DNA from: Cytobacillus suaedae
Lineage (GTDB): Bacteria > Bacillota > Bacilli > Bacillales > Bacillaceae_L
Reading direction: 5' to 3'
Assembly (NCBI GenBank): GCA_014960805.1
Contig: CP063163.1
Location: 4,117,001 to 4,181,000 of the forward strand
DNA: 64,000 nucleotides
The position numbers and the translations under genes are program-made. A model generated the notes under the pieces. The model made no database searches and was not told the DNA's origin. It saw only the letters and a program-made list of their open reading frames with translations. Positions 50,455 through 59,200 of this stretch are shown piece after piece. Positions within the stretch are counted from its first letter, which is position 1. Every line of letters begins with the position of its first letter.

Positions 50455-51987
50455 TTATTTAGTTAACGCATTATATGCATTTACTAACCCGTGACCATAG
50501 TAAGCGTCATAGCCATTTTTACCGATATCCTCAGCTGTTTGTTGAAGATGTGTTTGAACTTGCTTTGGAGATGGTTTTTGACCAGTTGTTTTAAACACGT
50601 GATCAATGTAAGCTGCTGCTACACCAGCAACTTGTGGTGTTGCCATTGATGTTCCAGCTTTCCAGCCGTAGCCACCTTCTCCAAAAGCTTTAACAGCAGT
50701 TGCAGACTGGCCAATATATGTTGGAACTGTACTTAATACTAAGAATACATGGTCACCAGCAACACGTTTCCCAGTTGTTGGGTAGTCAGGACCAACGTCC
50801 CCACCTGGTGCAGCTAAATCTATTTTACCGTTACCGTAGTTTGAGAAGAACGCTAAACGATCATCTGTTCCAAAGCCACCACCTGTTGCAGATACAGAAA
50901 TTACTCCAGGAATGCCTGCTGGTACGTTAATAGTTGCTCCTTGAATTTCATATTCTGTATATCCAAGAGAATGTAAGTATTCTTCATACCAATCTGATAA
51001 TTGGGAAGGATTTGATAAGTCTTGAGCATCGTTACCAGCTGCAGCTACAACCGTTACACCTTGGTTAACCGCGTAACGAATTGCTCGGTTGTATGCAACG
51101 ATATCAGCAGAGTCTCCACCTAATTTAATTTTCTCTCCAGTTACAGGATCATTATATATCCATTGACCATTTGTTCTAAATCCACCTAAGCTCATGTTGA
51201 TTACGTCTACATCATCATCAGCTGCTGCGATAATTGCGTTTGTAATCCAAATTTGTTGAGCTCCACCAGATGCTCCAAATACACGATATGCTCTTAAACC
51301 AACCTCAGGAGCAATTCCTTTCATACGACCATTTGCACCTATTGTTCCAGCTACGTGTGTACCATGGCTGTTATAGTCCATTGCATCCGTAGTGCCAGGT
51401 ACAAAAGTTCTCGAGCCTGGAACAATGTTATCCACTAAATCAGGGTGATTCATGTCAAATCCGCTATCAATAACTGCGACAACCGTATCTTTAGACCCTG
51501 GAGAAATCTCATGGCTCGCACCATTGTTTGTTACACGTTCAATATCCCACTGATAACCAGTGCCCCAGATGCTTTCATCAGCTCCTAGATTAGGTAATTC
51601 TGGCATTGCAGTACCCACTGTTCCCATTTCATCTGCATTAACGTCCGGTAAATCTAGTGGCATTTCAATAGAAGGTGTAACTGTTAATACTTCTTTATGA
51701 GATAAAGTAGATTTTAGGAACTTTGAAGGATTTCCATCAACCTCAACTTGAACAATCCCAATTGAATTTAGCTCAGTCTCTACTTTAGCACCTAAACTAT
51801 TCATAAATGCTTTAAAATCACTAGGTACACTCTCTGATTTAAATGCAATTGTGAAATCCTGACTACCAAATTCATAGTTTGTCGTTTGCGCAGATGCTCC
51901 TGAAAAAGCAAGAGAAGATGCCAAAAGCGCAGTTGTTATCGTGCCAGTTACTGTTTTAAATAATGTACTTCTTTTCTTAAAAACCAT
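50455..51987 (-). CDS. Secreted subtilisin-like serine protease (S8)
   Basis: 510 aa, TAGGAGG before the ATG. Signal peptide 1-33, then an I9-like propeptide (about 40-105, YEFGSQDFTIAFKSESVPSD). Mature S8 domain from about 130: Asp in VIDSGFDMNHPDL (about 170), His in NSHGTHVAGTIG (about 208), Ser in AGTSMATPQVAG (about 444), and oxyanion Asn in AAAGNDAQDLS. An insertion of about 40 residues after DVINMSLGG is unusual for simple subtilisins. No wall-anchoring domain, so it is probably released. Tandem Spo0A-box-like motifs lie about 290 bases upstream, which would fit stationary-phase expression. Confidence 0.9.
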   Translation of the reverse strand: MVFKKRSTLFKTVTGTITTALLASSLAFSGASAQTTNYEFGSQDFTIAFKSESVPSDFKAFMNSLGAKVETELNSIGIVQVEVDGNPSKFLKSTLSHKEVLTVTPSIEMPLDLPDVNADEMGTVGTAMPELPNLGADESIWGTGYQWDIERVTNNGASHEISPGSKDTVVAVIDSGFDMNHPDLVDNIVPGSRTFVPGTTDAMDYNSHGTHVAGTIGANGRMKGIAPEVGLRAYRVFGASGGAQQIWITNAIIAAADDDVDVINMSLGGFRTNGQWIYNDPVTGEKIKLGGDSADIVAYNRAIRYAVNQGVTVVAAAGNDAQDLSNPSQLSDWYEEYLHSLGYTEYEIQGATINVPAGIPGVISVSATGGGFGTDDRLAFFSNYGNGKIDLAAPGGDVGPDYPTTGKRVAGDHVFLVLSTVPTYIGQSATAVKAFGEGGYGWKAGTSMATPQVAGVAAAYIDHVFKTTGQKPSPKQVQTHLQQTAEDIGKNGYDAYYGHGLVNAYNALTK

Positions 51988-52272
51988 TCGTCGTATCCTC
52001 CTAAAATATAATTCTAGATGTTATAAATCTAGTTTTCCTAATTCACTAGTTGCTGTTTGTCACCACTATACAAATAATTCTAATTATTTTCAAATTTCAC
52101 ATTTTTACAACTTGTCGTTTTTTAGTGAAGCAATACTAATGTCATAGGCTAATAGTTTTGTTTTAGGATCAATTGCTTTTATGAGGATAGGAATTGGGCT
52201 CTGAATTTTTAGAAAATAATTGGTAAAATTCTAAATCATTAGTAGGATAAGCAGTTTACAACGAAAAAACTT

Positions 52273-52291
52273 TTCGACTAAATTCGACAAA
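52273..52291 (-). promoter_or_regulatory. Tandem Spo0A-box-like motifs upstream of the subtilase
   Basis: On the minus strand TTTGTCGAA and AGTCGAA are 10 bases apart, as in tandem 0A boxes. No clear SigA promoter was seen beside them. The rest of the 51988-52339 gap is AT-rich without a gene. Confidence 0.35.
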
Positions 52292-52303
52292 CACAAGACA
52301 TGA

Positions 52304-52342
52304 AAATAGAGGAACAACGTTAGCAATAACATCATTCCTCTA
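52304..52342 (-). terminator. Terminator of the B12 uptake operon
   Basis: TAGAGGA/TCCTCTA with further inner pairs (AACG/TGTT region), starting at the stop codon of the ECF S gene; followed by TTTTC on the minus strand. Confidence 0.55.
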
Positions 52343-53032
52343 CTCCAATAATCCATATTTTCTTTTAAATCTTGTTAATATTTTTATCCATATGCCTCCA
52401 AATAATAATAGGAATACGACATTTGAAACAGCATGCATTGAATCAAATAATGCGCTTGCTGCAAAATAAGTAATAAACAGCTTAATATCAATTCCCGTTC
52501 CAGACTGAATAAATGCAGCTACTCCCCAAAAATTCATAATCGCACCAAATAAAAAGCCCCACACTATTCCGAAGAGTGCTTTACCCCAGGTAGCTTGCAT
52601 AAACTTCCTATTCCGAAGTAATCCTGCAGTTAATCCAACTAATCCCCATGCGACCATTTGCCAAGGAGTCCAAGGTCCTTGTCCAAGAATCATGTTAGAT
52701 GCCAGTGCTGCAACTGCACCGATGATAAATCCACTTTCTGCTCCAAAAACAATGCCAGCCATCATAATCACAAAGGTCGTTGGTTGTACACTTGGTATAC
52801 TTGCAAACGGAACACGGCTAACAGCTGCAATGGCTGAGAGGACTGCTAACAACACTAACTCACTTGCTTCTACCTTTCGCGTTTCGAATCTTAATAGTAG
52901 TAGTAGAATGGCTGCAACAATAATCCCAAAGCTCAAATATAGGTAGGAATCCTCCCATATTACCGCTAAAAACAACAACGCGATAATCCCAATTATGAGG
53001 CTCACCATCCCTAGCGTTTGTTTAAGGTACAT
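52340..53032 (-). CDS. ECF transporter substrate-binding (S) subunit, probably cobalamin
   Basis: 230 aa, about six membrane segments. It has the S-component pattern AAVSRVPFASIPSVQPTTFV, then GAVAALASNMILGQGPWTPW and QMVAWGLVGLTAGLLRN, which I associate with CbrT-like ECF S subunits for cobalamin. The first span region is longer than in minimal S subunits. Its start overlaps the ATPase gene by 22 bases. Last gene of the riboswitch operon. Substrate assignment rests on the B12 riboswitch and operon partners plus this resemblance. Confidence 0.8.
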   Translation of the reverse strand: MYLKQTLGMVSLIIGIIALLFLAVIWEDSYLYLSFGIIVAAILLLLLRFETRKVEASELVLLAVLSAIAAVSRVPFASIPSVQPTTFVIMMAGIVFGAESGFIIGAVAALASNMILGQGPWTPWQMVAWGLVGLTAGLLRNRKFMQATWGKALFGIVWGFLFGAIMNFWGVAAFIQSGTGIDIKLFITYFAASALFDSMHAVSNVVFLLLFGGIWIKILTRFKRKYGLLE

Positions 53033-54618
53033 GCTTGAACAGCCTCCTCAAACGTTACGATAGAAGCATCAGGTACTGAGCGGAACAGTCGTTGAAGCAT
53101 GGTTGTGTAAAAGAAATTTCCTCTAAAGAAGTTCCTTGGAATGTCTTCAGCTGTAATCTTCCCCTGAAACATCATTCCACACTTTGTTGCATGCTGTGCC
53201 GCAAATTCAACATCATGAGTGGACATCATAATGGTCATGCCTTCTTCTTTAAGCCTTGTTAAAATCCTAACTAAATGACCTTTAGAAAGAGGATCAAGTC
53301 CTTTTGTCGGTTCGTCTAAGATGAGAATCTCAGGTTTTCGTAGAAGTAGACAAGCAAGAGCTGATTTCTGTAGTTCGCCTCCACTTAAATCATAGGGATG
53401 ACTATTACGTAGATGAGCGATGCCTAAATCTACTAAAATCTGTTCAACCTCATCCTGTCCAACTATGCCCCATTTTTCAATGGTTGCCTGAATCTCACCC
53501 TCAACTGTATCATGGATAAAAAATAGTTTTGGATTTTGTGGCAGGTATCCGATTTTCTCTTCTTTCTTTTTCATAGATTTTAACGGCTTTTCTTCATAAA
53601 AAACCTTGCCACGCTGAGGTTCAAATATACCGGCGAGTACCTTCAGTAAGGTTGATTTCCCAGAACCATTTCCACCAAGTAGCGCATAGATTTCTCCACT
53701 ATGTATCGTAAAGTCAACTTCCTTTAATATCAGTTCACTCTTTTTATCATATTGATAATAGACATTTTTCATTTTCATTAATTCATTTTGATTAACTTCA
53801 CTTTTTACATCAGTTCGTTTAGTTGTGGCTACCTGCTGTACCAGAGGTCTTCCTTCTTTCACAGTCAAAGGAAGTTCTCCTGAGCCTTCAAGCTCCAAAA
53901 ATAGGGAAGGAATGGTTGGAACATAAGCCGCTTGTAGAGGTGATTTCCAAAGTTCTTTTAAGACATCTCGTGGATTTCCCTCCTGCACAACCTGTCCATG
54001 GTCCATCATCACAATCTTATCTGCGACTGTAAACACTTCCTCTAACCGGTGCTCAGCAAGGATAATGGTCATTCCGAATTCTTCATTAAGTCGTACGAGC
54101 ATGTCTAAAAACCCTCGAGCACTGACAGGATCAAGCTGAGCGGTTGGTTCATCTAATAGTAAAACATCAGGCTGCATTAATAGGACAGATGCTAAATTCA
54201 TTTGCTGCTTTTGACCACCCGAAAGCTCATGAGTTTTACGATATAAAAGTGGTTCTGCATCAAAAAAATGAACCATTTCTGCTACTCGGTTTCTCATTTC
54301 ATTTGTTGATAAGCCTCGGTTTTCTAATCCAAAAACAAGTTCATGAAGTACTTGGTCTGCCACCACTTGATTTTCCGGGTCCTGAAATACAAAGCCAACA
54401 TCTGTTGGCTCCACTTCGGTGTGAATGGTTCCAGACAACACGCCATGTGGTTGTATTTCTTTTTTTAATAATCGTAATAGTGTACTTTTCCCGCTCCCAG
54501 AAGCACCAAATAACACAACAAATTGCCCTTTTTCGATGTTTAAAGAAACATCCTGAAGAGCTTGTGATGGCGCATCAGGATAGGAAAAGGACACTTGGTT
54601 TAATTTAATATACGCCAT
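53011..54618 (-). CDS. ECF transporter fused ATPase (EcfA-EcfA')
   Basis: 535 aa with two ABC domains in one chain. First: Walker A FGASGSGKSTLL (about 34-45), signature ELSGGQKQQ, Walker B VLLLDEPTAQLDP. Second (from about 285): Walker A GGNGSGKSTLL, signature DLSGGELQKS, Walker B ILILDEPTKGLDP. A YxxY-like linker joins them. In most Firmicutes the two ATPases are separate genes; fusion is typical of dedicated (group I) ECF systems with their own T and S genes, as here. Overlaps the EcfT gene by 19 bases. Confidence 0.9.
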   Translation of the reverse strand: MAYIKLNQVSFSYPDAPSQALQDVSLNIEKGQFVVLFGASGSGKSTLLRLLKKEIQPHGVLSGTIHTEVEPTDVGFVFQDPENQVVADQVLHELVFGLENRGLSTNEMRNRVAEMVHFFDAEPLLYRKTHELSGGQKQQMNLASVLLMQPDVLLLDEPTAQLDPVSARGFLDMLVRLNEEFGMTIILAEHRLEEVFTVADKIVMMDHGQVVQEGNPRDVLKELWKSPLQAAYVPTIPSLFLELEGSGELPLTVKEGRPLVQQVATTKRTDVKSEVNQNELMKMKNVYYQYDKKSELILKEVDFTIHSGEIYALLGGNGSGKSTLLKVLAGIFEPQRGKVFYEEKPLKSMKKKEEKIGYLPQNPKLFFIHDTVEGEIQATIEKWGIVGQDEVEQILVDLGIAHLRNSHPYDLSGGELQKSALACLLLRKPEILILDEPTKGLDPLSKGHLVRILTRLKEEGMTIMMSTHDVEFAAQHATKCGMMFQGKITAEDIPRNFFRGNFFYTTMLQRLFRSVPDASIVTFEEAVQACTLNKR

Positions 54619-55481
54619 CTAACATACCCCCATCCTTTAACAAGTAGTGGAAAGCTTACGAAAATAAGGTAACCTACAAGACTTACTATCTCTAGACCAG
54701 ATAATTCGACTGTCTCCATTCTTGGGTAAACCGTTAAATAACCAAACCCGCTATATAGTCTCCAAAAGACGAGGATGATAAAAATTGAAGCTAAGAAAGA
54801 AATGGCTAACACATCTGCTTTTTTTAGATGAAAATGCTCATATGTTGAACGTTTACCACTTCCATACCCTCTTGCTTTCATAGAGTCGGCAGTTTGAATG
54901 GCTTCCTCCAAGGAGTAAGTAAGCAACACTTGAACATATAGCAATCCGTTTTTTGCCTTATCCTTTAAGTGTCCATGTAGCACGGATATTCCTTTGCTAC
55001 TTTGGACTGCTGATATTTCTGCTAGCCTCCTTCTCATCAGAGGGATAAATCGGAGTGTAAGCATGAGTAGGATCGCAAATTGTGATAAAAATCTGGAAAA
55101 TAAAAAAAGTAATTTGTTTGGTGTCATGACTTCATTGTAAGATACGAATAAGGCAATCACACTAATAATGGATATGGCAGTCATTCCCCCATAGGTGACA
55201 GCTTCGAGTGTGACTCGGTGGTTTCCGATTTCAAATAATACGGTTCGTCCTCGTTCATTAAAAAGAGGGTTAAGTATCAAGATGAAGGTGAACATCGAAA
55301 GCATTAAGAAGCCCCATCTTTTTAAACCCTCAAGGTGACCTTGGACTAAATTAATCACCAGTACTACGACAAATCCCCCTGCCAAAAACAGAGGGTGTAA
55401 CATGAGCATTACAAGAGAAAGAGCCCCGACATAATATAGGAATATAACAGTTGGATGAAATTGTTCAAAGCGATGTTCCAT
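54600..55481 (-). CDS. ECF transporter transmembrane (T) subunit
   Basis: 293 aa, five to six membrane segments in the N-terminal and C-terminal halves. The coupling-helix signature is present: Ala-Arg-Gly motifs in DSMKARGYGSGKRSTYEHF and in RFIPLMRRRLAEISAVQSSK. It links ATP hydrolysis to movement of the S subunit. Start and stop overlap neighbours (one base with the DUF4430 lipoprotein gene, 19 bases with the ATPase gene), so the operon is translationally coupled. Confidence 0.85.
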   Translation of the reverse strand: MEHRFEQFHPTVIFLYYVGALSLVMLMLHPLFLAGGFVVVLVINLVQGHLEGLKRWGFLMLSMFTFILILNPLFNERGRTVLFEIGNHRVTLEAVTYGGMTAISIISVIALFVSYNEVMTPNKLLFLFSRFLSQFAILLMLTLRFIPLMRRRLAEISAVQSSKGISVLHGHLKDKAKNGLLYVQVLLTYSLEEAIQTADSMKARGYGSGKRSTYEHFHLKKADVLAISFLASIFIILVFWRLYSGFGYLTVYPRMETVELSGLEIVSLVGYLIFVSFPLLVKGWGYVRWRILN

Positions 55482-56236
55482 TATTTGTCGTTCGAATAAT
55501 CTTCTGTATACATCCAGTCAATTCGATCTCCCTCTTTTACTTTGATTGCATCTGAACTTTTTGACAGTGTAGAGCCATTTAACTTACAAGTCCATCCACT
55601 TTTCGGGCCATAATCAAACTCGTAATAATTATCGATTCCTGTGACATACGCCATTGCTCCGGTACCCGTATAATCAACGAATATGTTTTCTTTTTTAGTA
55701 ATTTGTAAAAGTACATCCAAAATCGTGTCACCTTCTTTAAAGGCAACCTCCGTTGTATTTATCAGTGTGCCCACTTCTGCTGGCCCTATCACTGTGATTG
55801 TTACTTTAGTAGCAGAAGGCTCCGCAGGTTCAGGTTTAGGTGTTTCTGTGGTTTTTGGTTTATTTTCTGTCGTTTTTGGTTTTGATTCTTCTGTTTTGGC
55901 CTGGCTAGATGGTTCTTGTTTTGGTGTTTCTTTTTTGGCTGGTGTGGTTGTTTCTGTTGTACTTTTCGATTCAGATGTTGAATCGGTATCGTTCACTTTT
56001 GGTTTGTCGGCCAGTTTTTCGGTGTTTTTCTCACCACCAACAGCTTCAGGCTTGGAATCAGTAGACTCTGTTTTATTCTTGGAATCTTTCTTGTCTTCAT
56101 ACACTTCGATTGTTTTATCTTGAACTGTATCTTCTACTTTTGGGTTTGTAGTATCCGAGGAGTTTCCACAACCACTTAGTAACATGGCTAATATTAAAAT
56201 AAGGGTAGGTAATTTTAGTAGTTTTGCCAATTTCAT
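55481..56236 (-). CDS. DUF4430 lipoprotein of the B12 operon
   Basis: 251 aa. Lipobox LLSGC (Cys 23). A long Thr/Lys/Pro/Glu-rich linker (about 28-145) lifts the C-terminal DUF4430 domain (about 145-250) away from the membrane: VTITVIGPAEVGTLINTTEV, DTILDVLLQITKKENI, a DNYYEFDYGPKSGWTCKLNG strand pair and KVKEGDRIDWMYTED. DUF4430 is the fold of the beta domain of transcobalamin and intrinsic factor, which closes over B12. Likely role: take B12 from the wall-anchored receptor and pass it to the ECF transporter. The hand-over is inferred. Confidence 0.8.
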   Translation of the reverse strand: MKLAKLLKLPTLILILAMLLSGCGNSSDTTNPKVEDTVQDKTIEVYEDKKDSKNKTESTDSKPEAVGGEKNTEKLADKPKVNDTDSTSESKSTTETTTPAKKETPKQEPSSQAKTEESKPKTTENKPKTTETPKPEPAEPSATKVTITVIGPAEVGTLINTTEVAFKEGDTILDVLLQITKKENIFVDYTGTGAMAYVTGIDNYYEFDYGPKSGWTCKLNGSTLSKSSDAIKVKEGDRIDWMYTEDYSNDK

Positions 56237-56245
56237 TGTGTCCTC

Positions 56246-56815
56246 CTACTCTTTTCGTTTCGCATTAACAATATAACGTTGTGGTGCATTACCAACAAAG
56301 TTAAATGGATAACAGGTTGTAATGGTGAGTACCTCTTTTGGGGCTGTTGACTTAATCACTGTACGATCATCCGCTTCTACAATGAAGGTTTCTTCAACTA
56401 CATAAGTGAAGGTACCATAGTTCATTTGAACCGTAATTTCATCGCCAACTTTTAACTCTCCAAGTCTCTTAAACACAGTATCTCGGTGGCCTGATAAAAC
56501 AACCTGATCCTTTTGATCTGGTAATGCTGTTCCGGTGTAATGGCCAACTCCTTTTTCAAGGTCATCATCTGACACCCCAGCTACAATCGGCAAGGTCGAT
56601 TCGATGGTAGGGAGATTGAGTACTCCGAGGATATCGTGATTTTCAACCGGTACCGTTCGATCAACCTTGTGCAATGGTTCTGCCGAAGCAACATGTTCGG
56701 TTGCCTTGAGGAGTGTTTCTGTTTGAACTTTGGATGTGGTGTATAGTTTGCTGCCTGCAAGTATGATAAAAAAGAGCCCTCCTGCCATGAACAAGAGGGA
56801 TAATTTTGTTTTCAT
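56246..56815 (-). CDS. Class D sortase (LPNTA-type)
   Basis: 189 aa. N-terminal signal anchor (about 6-26), then the sortase barrel with the catalytic His in VLSGHRDTVFKRLG, Cys in LTITTCYPF and Arg in APQRYIV. In B. anthracis the class D sortase SrtC attaches proteins with LPNTA rather than LPXTG. The gene directly upstream encodes a protein ending in LPNTA plus a membrane span and basic tail. This is therefore a dedicated enzyme-substrate pair, about 206 bases apart, with a palindromic repeat between them. Confidence 0.9.
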   Translation of the reverse strand: MKTKLSLLFMAGGLFFIILAGSKLYTTSKVQTETLLKATEHVASAEPLHKVDRTVPVENHDILGVLNLPTIESTLPIVAGVSDDDLEKGVGHYTGTALPDQKDQVVLSGHRDTVFKRLGELKVGDEITVQMNYGTFTYVVEETFIVEADDRTVIKSTAPKEVLTITTCYPFNFVGNAPQRYIVNAKRKE

Positions 56816-56877
56816 TGTGTGTTAAGCCTTCTTTCTAAGCTCTTTATCAACATAAACTATTTAAAATTTCAACTTAG

Positions 56878-57000
56878 ACCGTTTCTTTCCGCTGCAGGCA
56901 TTTACTTTCCGCGGGGAGGAAGTCGAGCCTCCTCGGCGCATGCGCCTGTGGGGTCTCGACCTTTCCTCTACTTCCCGCAGGAGTCAAATGCCTTCCGCTT
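56878..57000. repeat. GC-rich imperfect palindromic repeat element
   Basis: About 120 bases, much richer in G and C than its surroundings. It can fold around the centre CGGCGCATGCGCCTGTGG, with arms CTTTCCGCGGGGAGGAAG and CTTCCCGCAGGAGTC. This is the Bacillus-type dispersed element with TTTCCGCGGGG and GGGGTCTCGACC. It lies inside the B12 operon between receptor and sortase genes and may affect mRNA stability or end part of the transcripts. Confidence 0.75.
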
Positions 57001-57021
57001 CAATCCACTCTGTTTACTATA

Positions 57022-58776
57022 TTAAGAAGTCCGTCTTCTTCTCTCATTTACGTAAAGAGCAACACCAACTAGTAACAGGATAATACCAAATGATAAATAG
57101 TTGTACATGTCTGTTGCAGTGTTAGGTAATAGTTTACCATCACCTTTAGTTGCAGGTGCTTCTTCGTTTGGTTGGTTTTCTTCAACCACTGGAGTCGCAT
57201 CTGCTGCTGATAATGGGAAGTTGTATAGTGAGCCTGATCCGTTTTGGAAAAGCTTATAAGCAACAATTGCTTGGAAACCTTGAGCTGTTGAGAATACATC
57301 ACTTGCATCTCCACCTTGCCAGTCAAAGCCACCGTCTACATTTTGGAATGATAGTAAGAATCCAATTAAGCTGCTTCCGTCTTTTGCAAATAAGTTTCCG
57401 TTTGCATCAACGCCTAAAGCGGATAATGAAATAACAACTTGTGCTGCTGTTGAGCTGTTATCGATTTTTCCAGCTAGGTATTGTGATGACAAGTATTCAA
57501 CTGCGATGTCGGTGTGAACTTTTACTTCAGCTTGGTCTTGGTATCCTGCAAGTGCAGTTAACACCATAGCCGTTGTGTCGATATCACTATTTGCACTGCC
57601 ATCCCATGACCATCCACCATCTTCATTTTGATTTTCAAGAAGATGGTTTACAAGCTTCTCACGTGTCCAAGTAGCATTTTCAGGAATCTCAAAGTTCGCA
57701 CTATCTAATGCAAGTAATCCATAAACAACACCGTTTAGACCTTGCTTTGTAACATCACCATTGTAAATAGCTTCTATTAAGTTATAGCCTTCAAACGTTG
57801 TTGGGTTTTTTCCAGTTGCTAAGATACCAAGTGCATAGCGCTCTGTATCTGTGATTCTAGCAAACTTTCCTTGCTTTTCATTTACTGCTGCTTTTACATT
57901 TTCTAAATATGTTGCTGGTACTGTTTTACCCGCTTGTTTTAAAGCGATTGCTTCCCATTCACCAACTTGGTTCGCAAGTACATATGCTACTGCAGTTTCA
58001 ACTGAAGTACCTAGTGCATTTTTATCAAAAGGAGTAGCAGGTGTTTCTACTGTGTCCTCAGTTGTTTCTTCTTCTGTTGCAGTTTCCCATGATTCATATT
58101 TAAACGTGATTTGATCTCCAGCTTGAAGCTTGTAACTATCTGCTCCAACAGTTGCTGATTCACCGTTTATATAAAATGCCCAGTAGTAAGTGCCTTCAGA
58201 TGCAACTCCAGAGATTCCATTAACCATCGTTCCATATTCAGAAACAGAGGTTTCAAGTTGATCATGACCAACGATAACTGTTAATAAATCCAATGCAGTA
58301 GGGTTATTTATGAAGCTAACACCCTCAGCTTCTGTAAGGTTTTTCGCATCTTTCCCTGTTACCGTTAGTGTTGCTTTATTTTCTTTAGCTGCAGTCCAAT
58401 CTTCATATACAAAGCTAATTTGGTCTCCATCTTGTAAGATGTAGCTATCTGCACCAACCCATGCTCCAACTCCATTTACGTAGAAAGCCCAGAAGAAGTT
58501 GCCTTCAGCCTTTACACCTTGAATTCCAGTGATCATTTTTCCATACTGACCTTCAGTGAATTCAACGTTCTCTTCACCGACTGCTTTTACAAGTGTATCA
58601 AAAGCTGATAAGCCTTCTGCATCCTCAACAGGTGCTAGCTCTACAAGTGTTTCCTCAGCACCGATAACTGTAATCGTTTCCTCTTTGCTTTGCTGTGCAA
58701 AAGCTGTTGTATGGAAGCTACCAAACAAAAGAGTAAATGCTACAAGAAATGATAAGAATGTGTTTCGTTTTTTCAT
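57022..58776 (-). CDS. Wall-anchored intrinsic-factor-like protein (DUF4430 x2 + alpha/alpha-barrel, LPNTA)
   Basis: 584 aa, AGGAGAG before the ATG. Signal peptide 1-27 (AFAQ). Two DUF4430 domains (about 33-130 and 133-232; each with an AEGNFFWAFYVNG or SEGTYYWAFYING strand, then VGADSY and LQDGDQISF-type endings). Residues about 250-535 form repeated helical pairs with QNEDGGWSWDG and QNVDGGFDWQGGD, the prenyltransferase/terpene-cyclase alpha6/alpha6 barrel also found in intrinsic factor and transcobalamin. Then LLPNTATDMY, a membrane span and RRRRTS: a sortase signal of the LPNTA type. Human B12 carriers have one barrel followed by one DUF4430-like domain; here the order is reversed and DUF4430 is doubled. 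Preceded by a cobalamin riboswitch. Confidence 0.85.
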   Translation of the reverse strand: MKKRNTFLSFLVAFTLLFGSFHTTAFAQQSKEETITVIGAEETLVELAPVEDAEGLSAFDTLVKAVGEENVEFTEGQYGKMITGIQGVKAEGNFFWAFYVNGVGAWVGADSYILQDGDQISFVYEDWTAAKENKATLTVTGKDAKNLTEAEGVSFINNPTALDLLTVIVGHDQLETSVSEYGTMVNGISGVASEGTYYWAFYINGESATVGADSYKLQAGDQITFKYESWETATEEETTEDTVETPATPFDKNALGTSVETAVAYVLANQVGEWEAIALKQAGKTVPATYLENVKAAVNEKQGKFARITDTERYALGILATGKNPTTFEGYNLIEAIYNGDVTKQGLNGVVYGLLALDSANFEIPENATWTREKLVNHLLENQNEDGGWSWDGSANSDIDTTAMVLTALAGYQDQAEVKVHTDIAVEYLSSQYLAGKIDNSSTAAQVVISLSALGVDANGNLFAKDGSSLIGFLLSFQNVDGGFDWQGGDASDVFSTAQGFQAIVAYKLFQNGSGSLYNFPLSAADATPVVEENQPNEEAPATKGDGKLLPNTATDMYNYLSFGIILLLVGVALYVNERRRRTS

Positions 58777-58805
58777 CTAATTCTCTCCTATCCGTGTTTT
58801 TTCCA

Positions 58806-59083
58806 TAAAAAAAATCCCCTCAGGAGGAGATTTGATGTTAAGTATCACGGACCACGACTTTGCGCTCCGTCTTAACACCCTCCTATCCGCGTAGGTTTTG
58901 GTGCAAAAAAAACAGGCAGGTTTCCTGGCTCATGATCATCGCTTCCTATGTCTTCCCATCCTTTGGACAGTGACGTAATATAGGTTGCTCTCATTTACAG
59001 TGGCGGGACCGCGTTGGATTTTCACCAACTTCCCTATTAAGCTATATATCTATTACATTCAAAAGATATATAGCACCTGTTTT
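58806..59083 (-). promoter_or_regulatory. Cobalamin riboswitch with terminator
   Basis: Aptamer 58909-59083: P1 pairs CCTGTTTT with AAAACAGG. On the minus strand the core reads GGTGAAAATCC, GCGGTCCCGCCACTGT (the B12-box-associated block) and GAGCCAGGAAACCTGCC. The expression platform has GGAGGGTG, which can pair with the CTCCTCCT arm, and a terminator (AATCTCCT/AGGGGATT followed by TTTTTTTT, 58806-58835). B12 binding should favour the terminator and shut off the operon 58776-52340. Confidence 0.95.
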
Positions 59084-59200
59084 ATGCTAATTTAGTTTTT
59101 TATGTCGAATCTTATTATACAAATGTTGGTAGGGTTTGTATAGTGGGAATTACTTTTCCGACAATTGAGTGGCATATGGGCTCCAAATGCCCTGACACTT

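Noticed and set aside
58840-58890. Second c-di-GMP riboswitch in the B12 leader (GCGCAAAGTC)
   Set aside because: Only a short similarity to the GEMM core; the segment is part of the cobalamin riboswitch expression platform.
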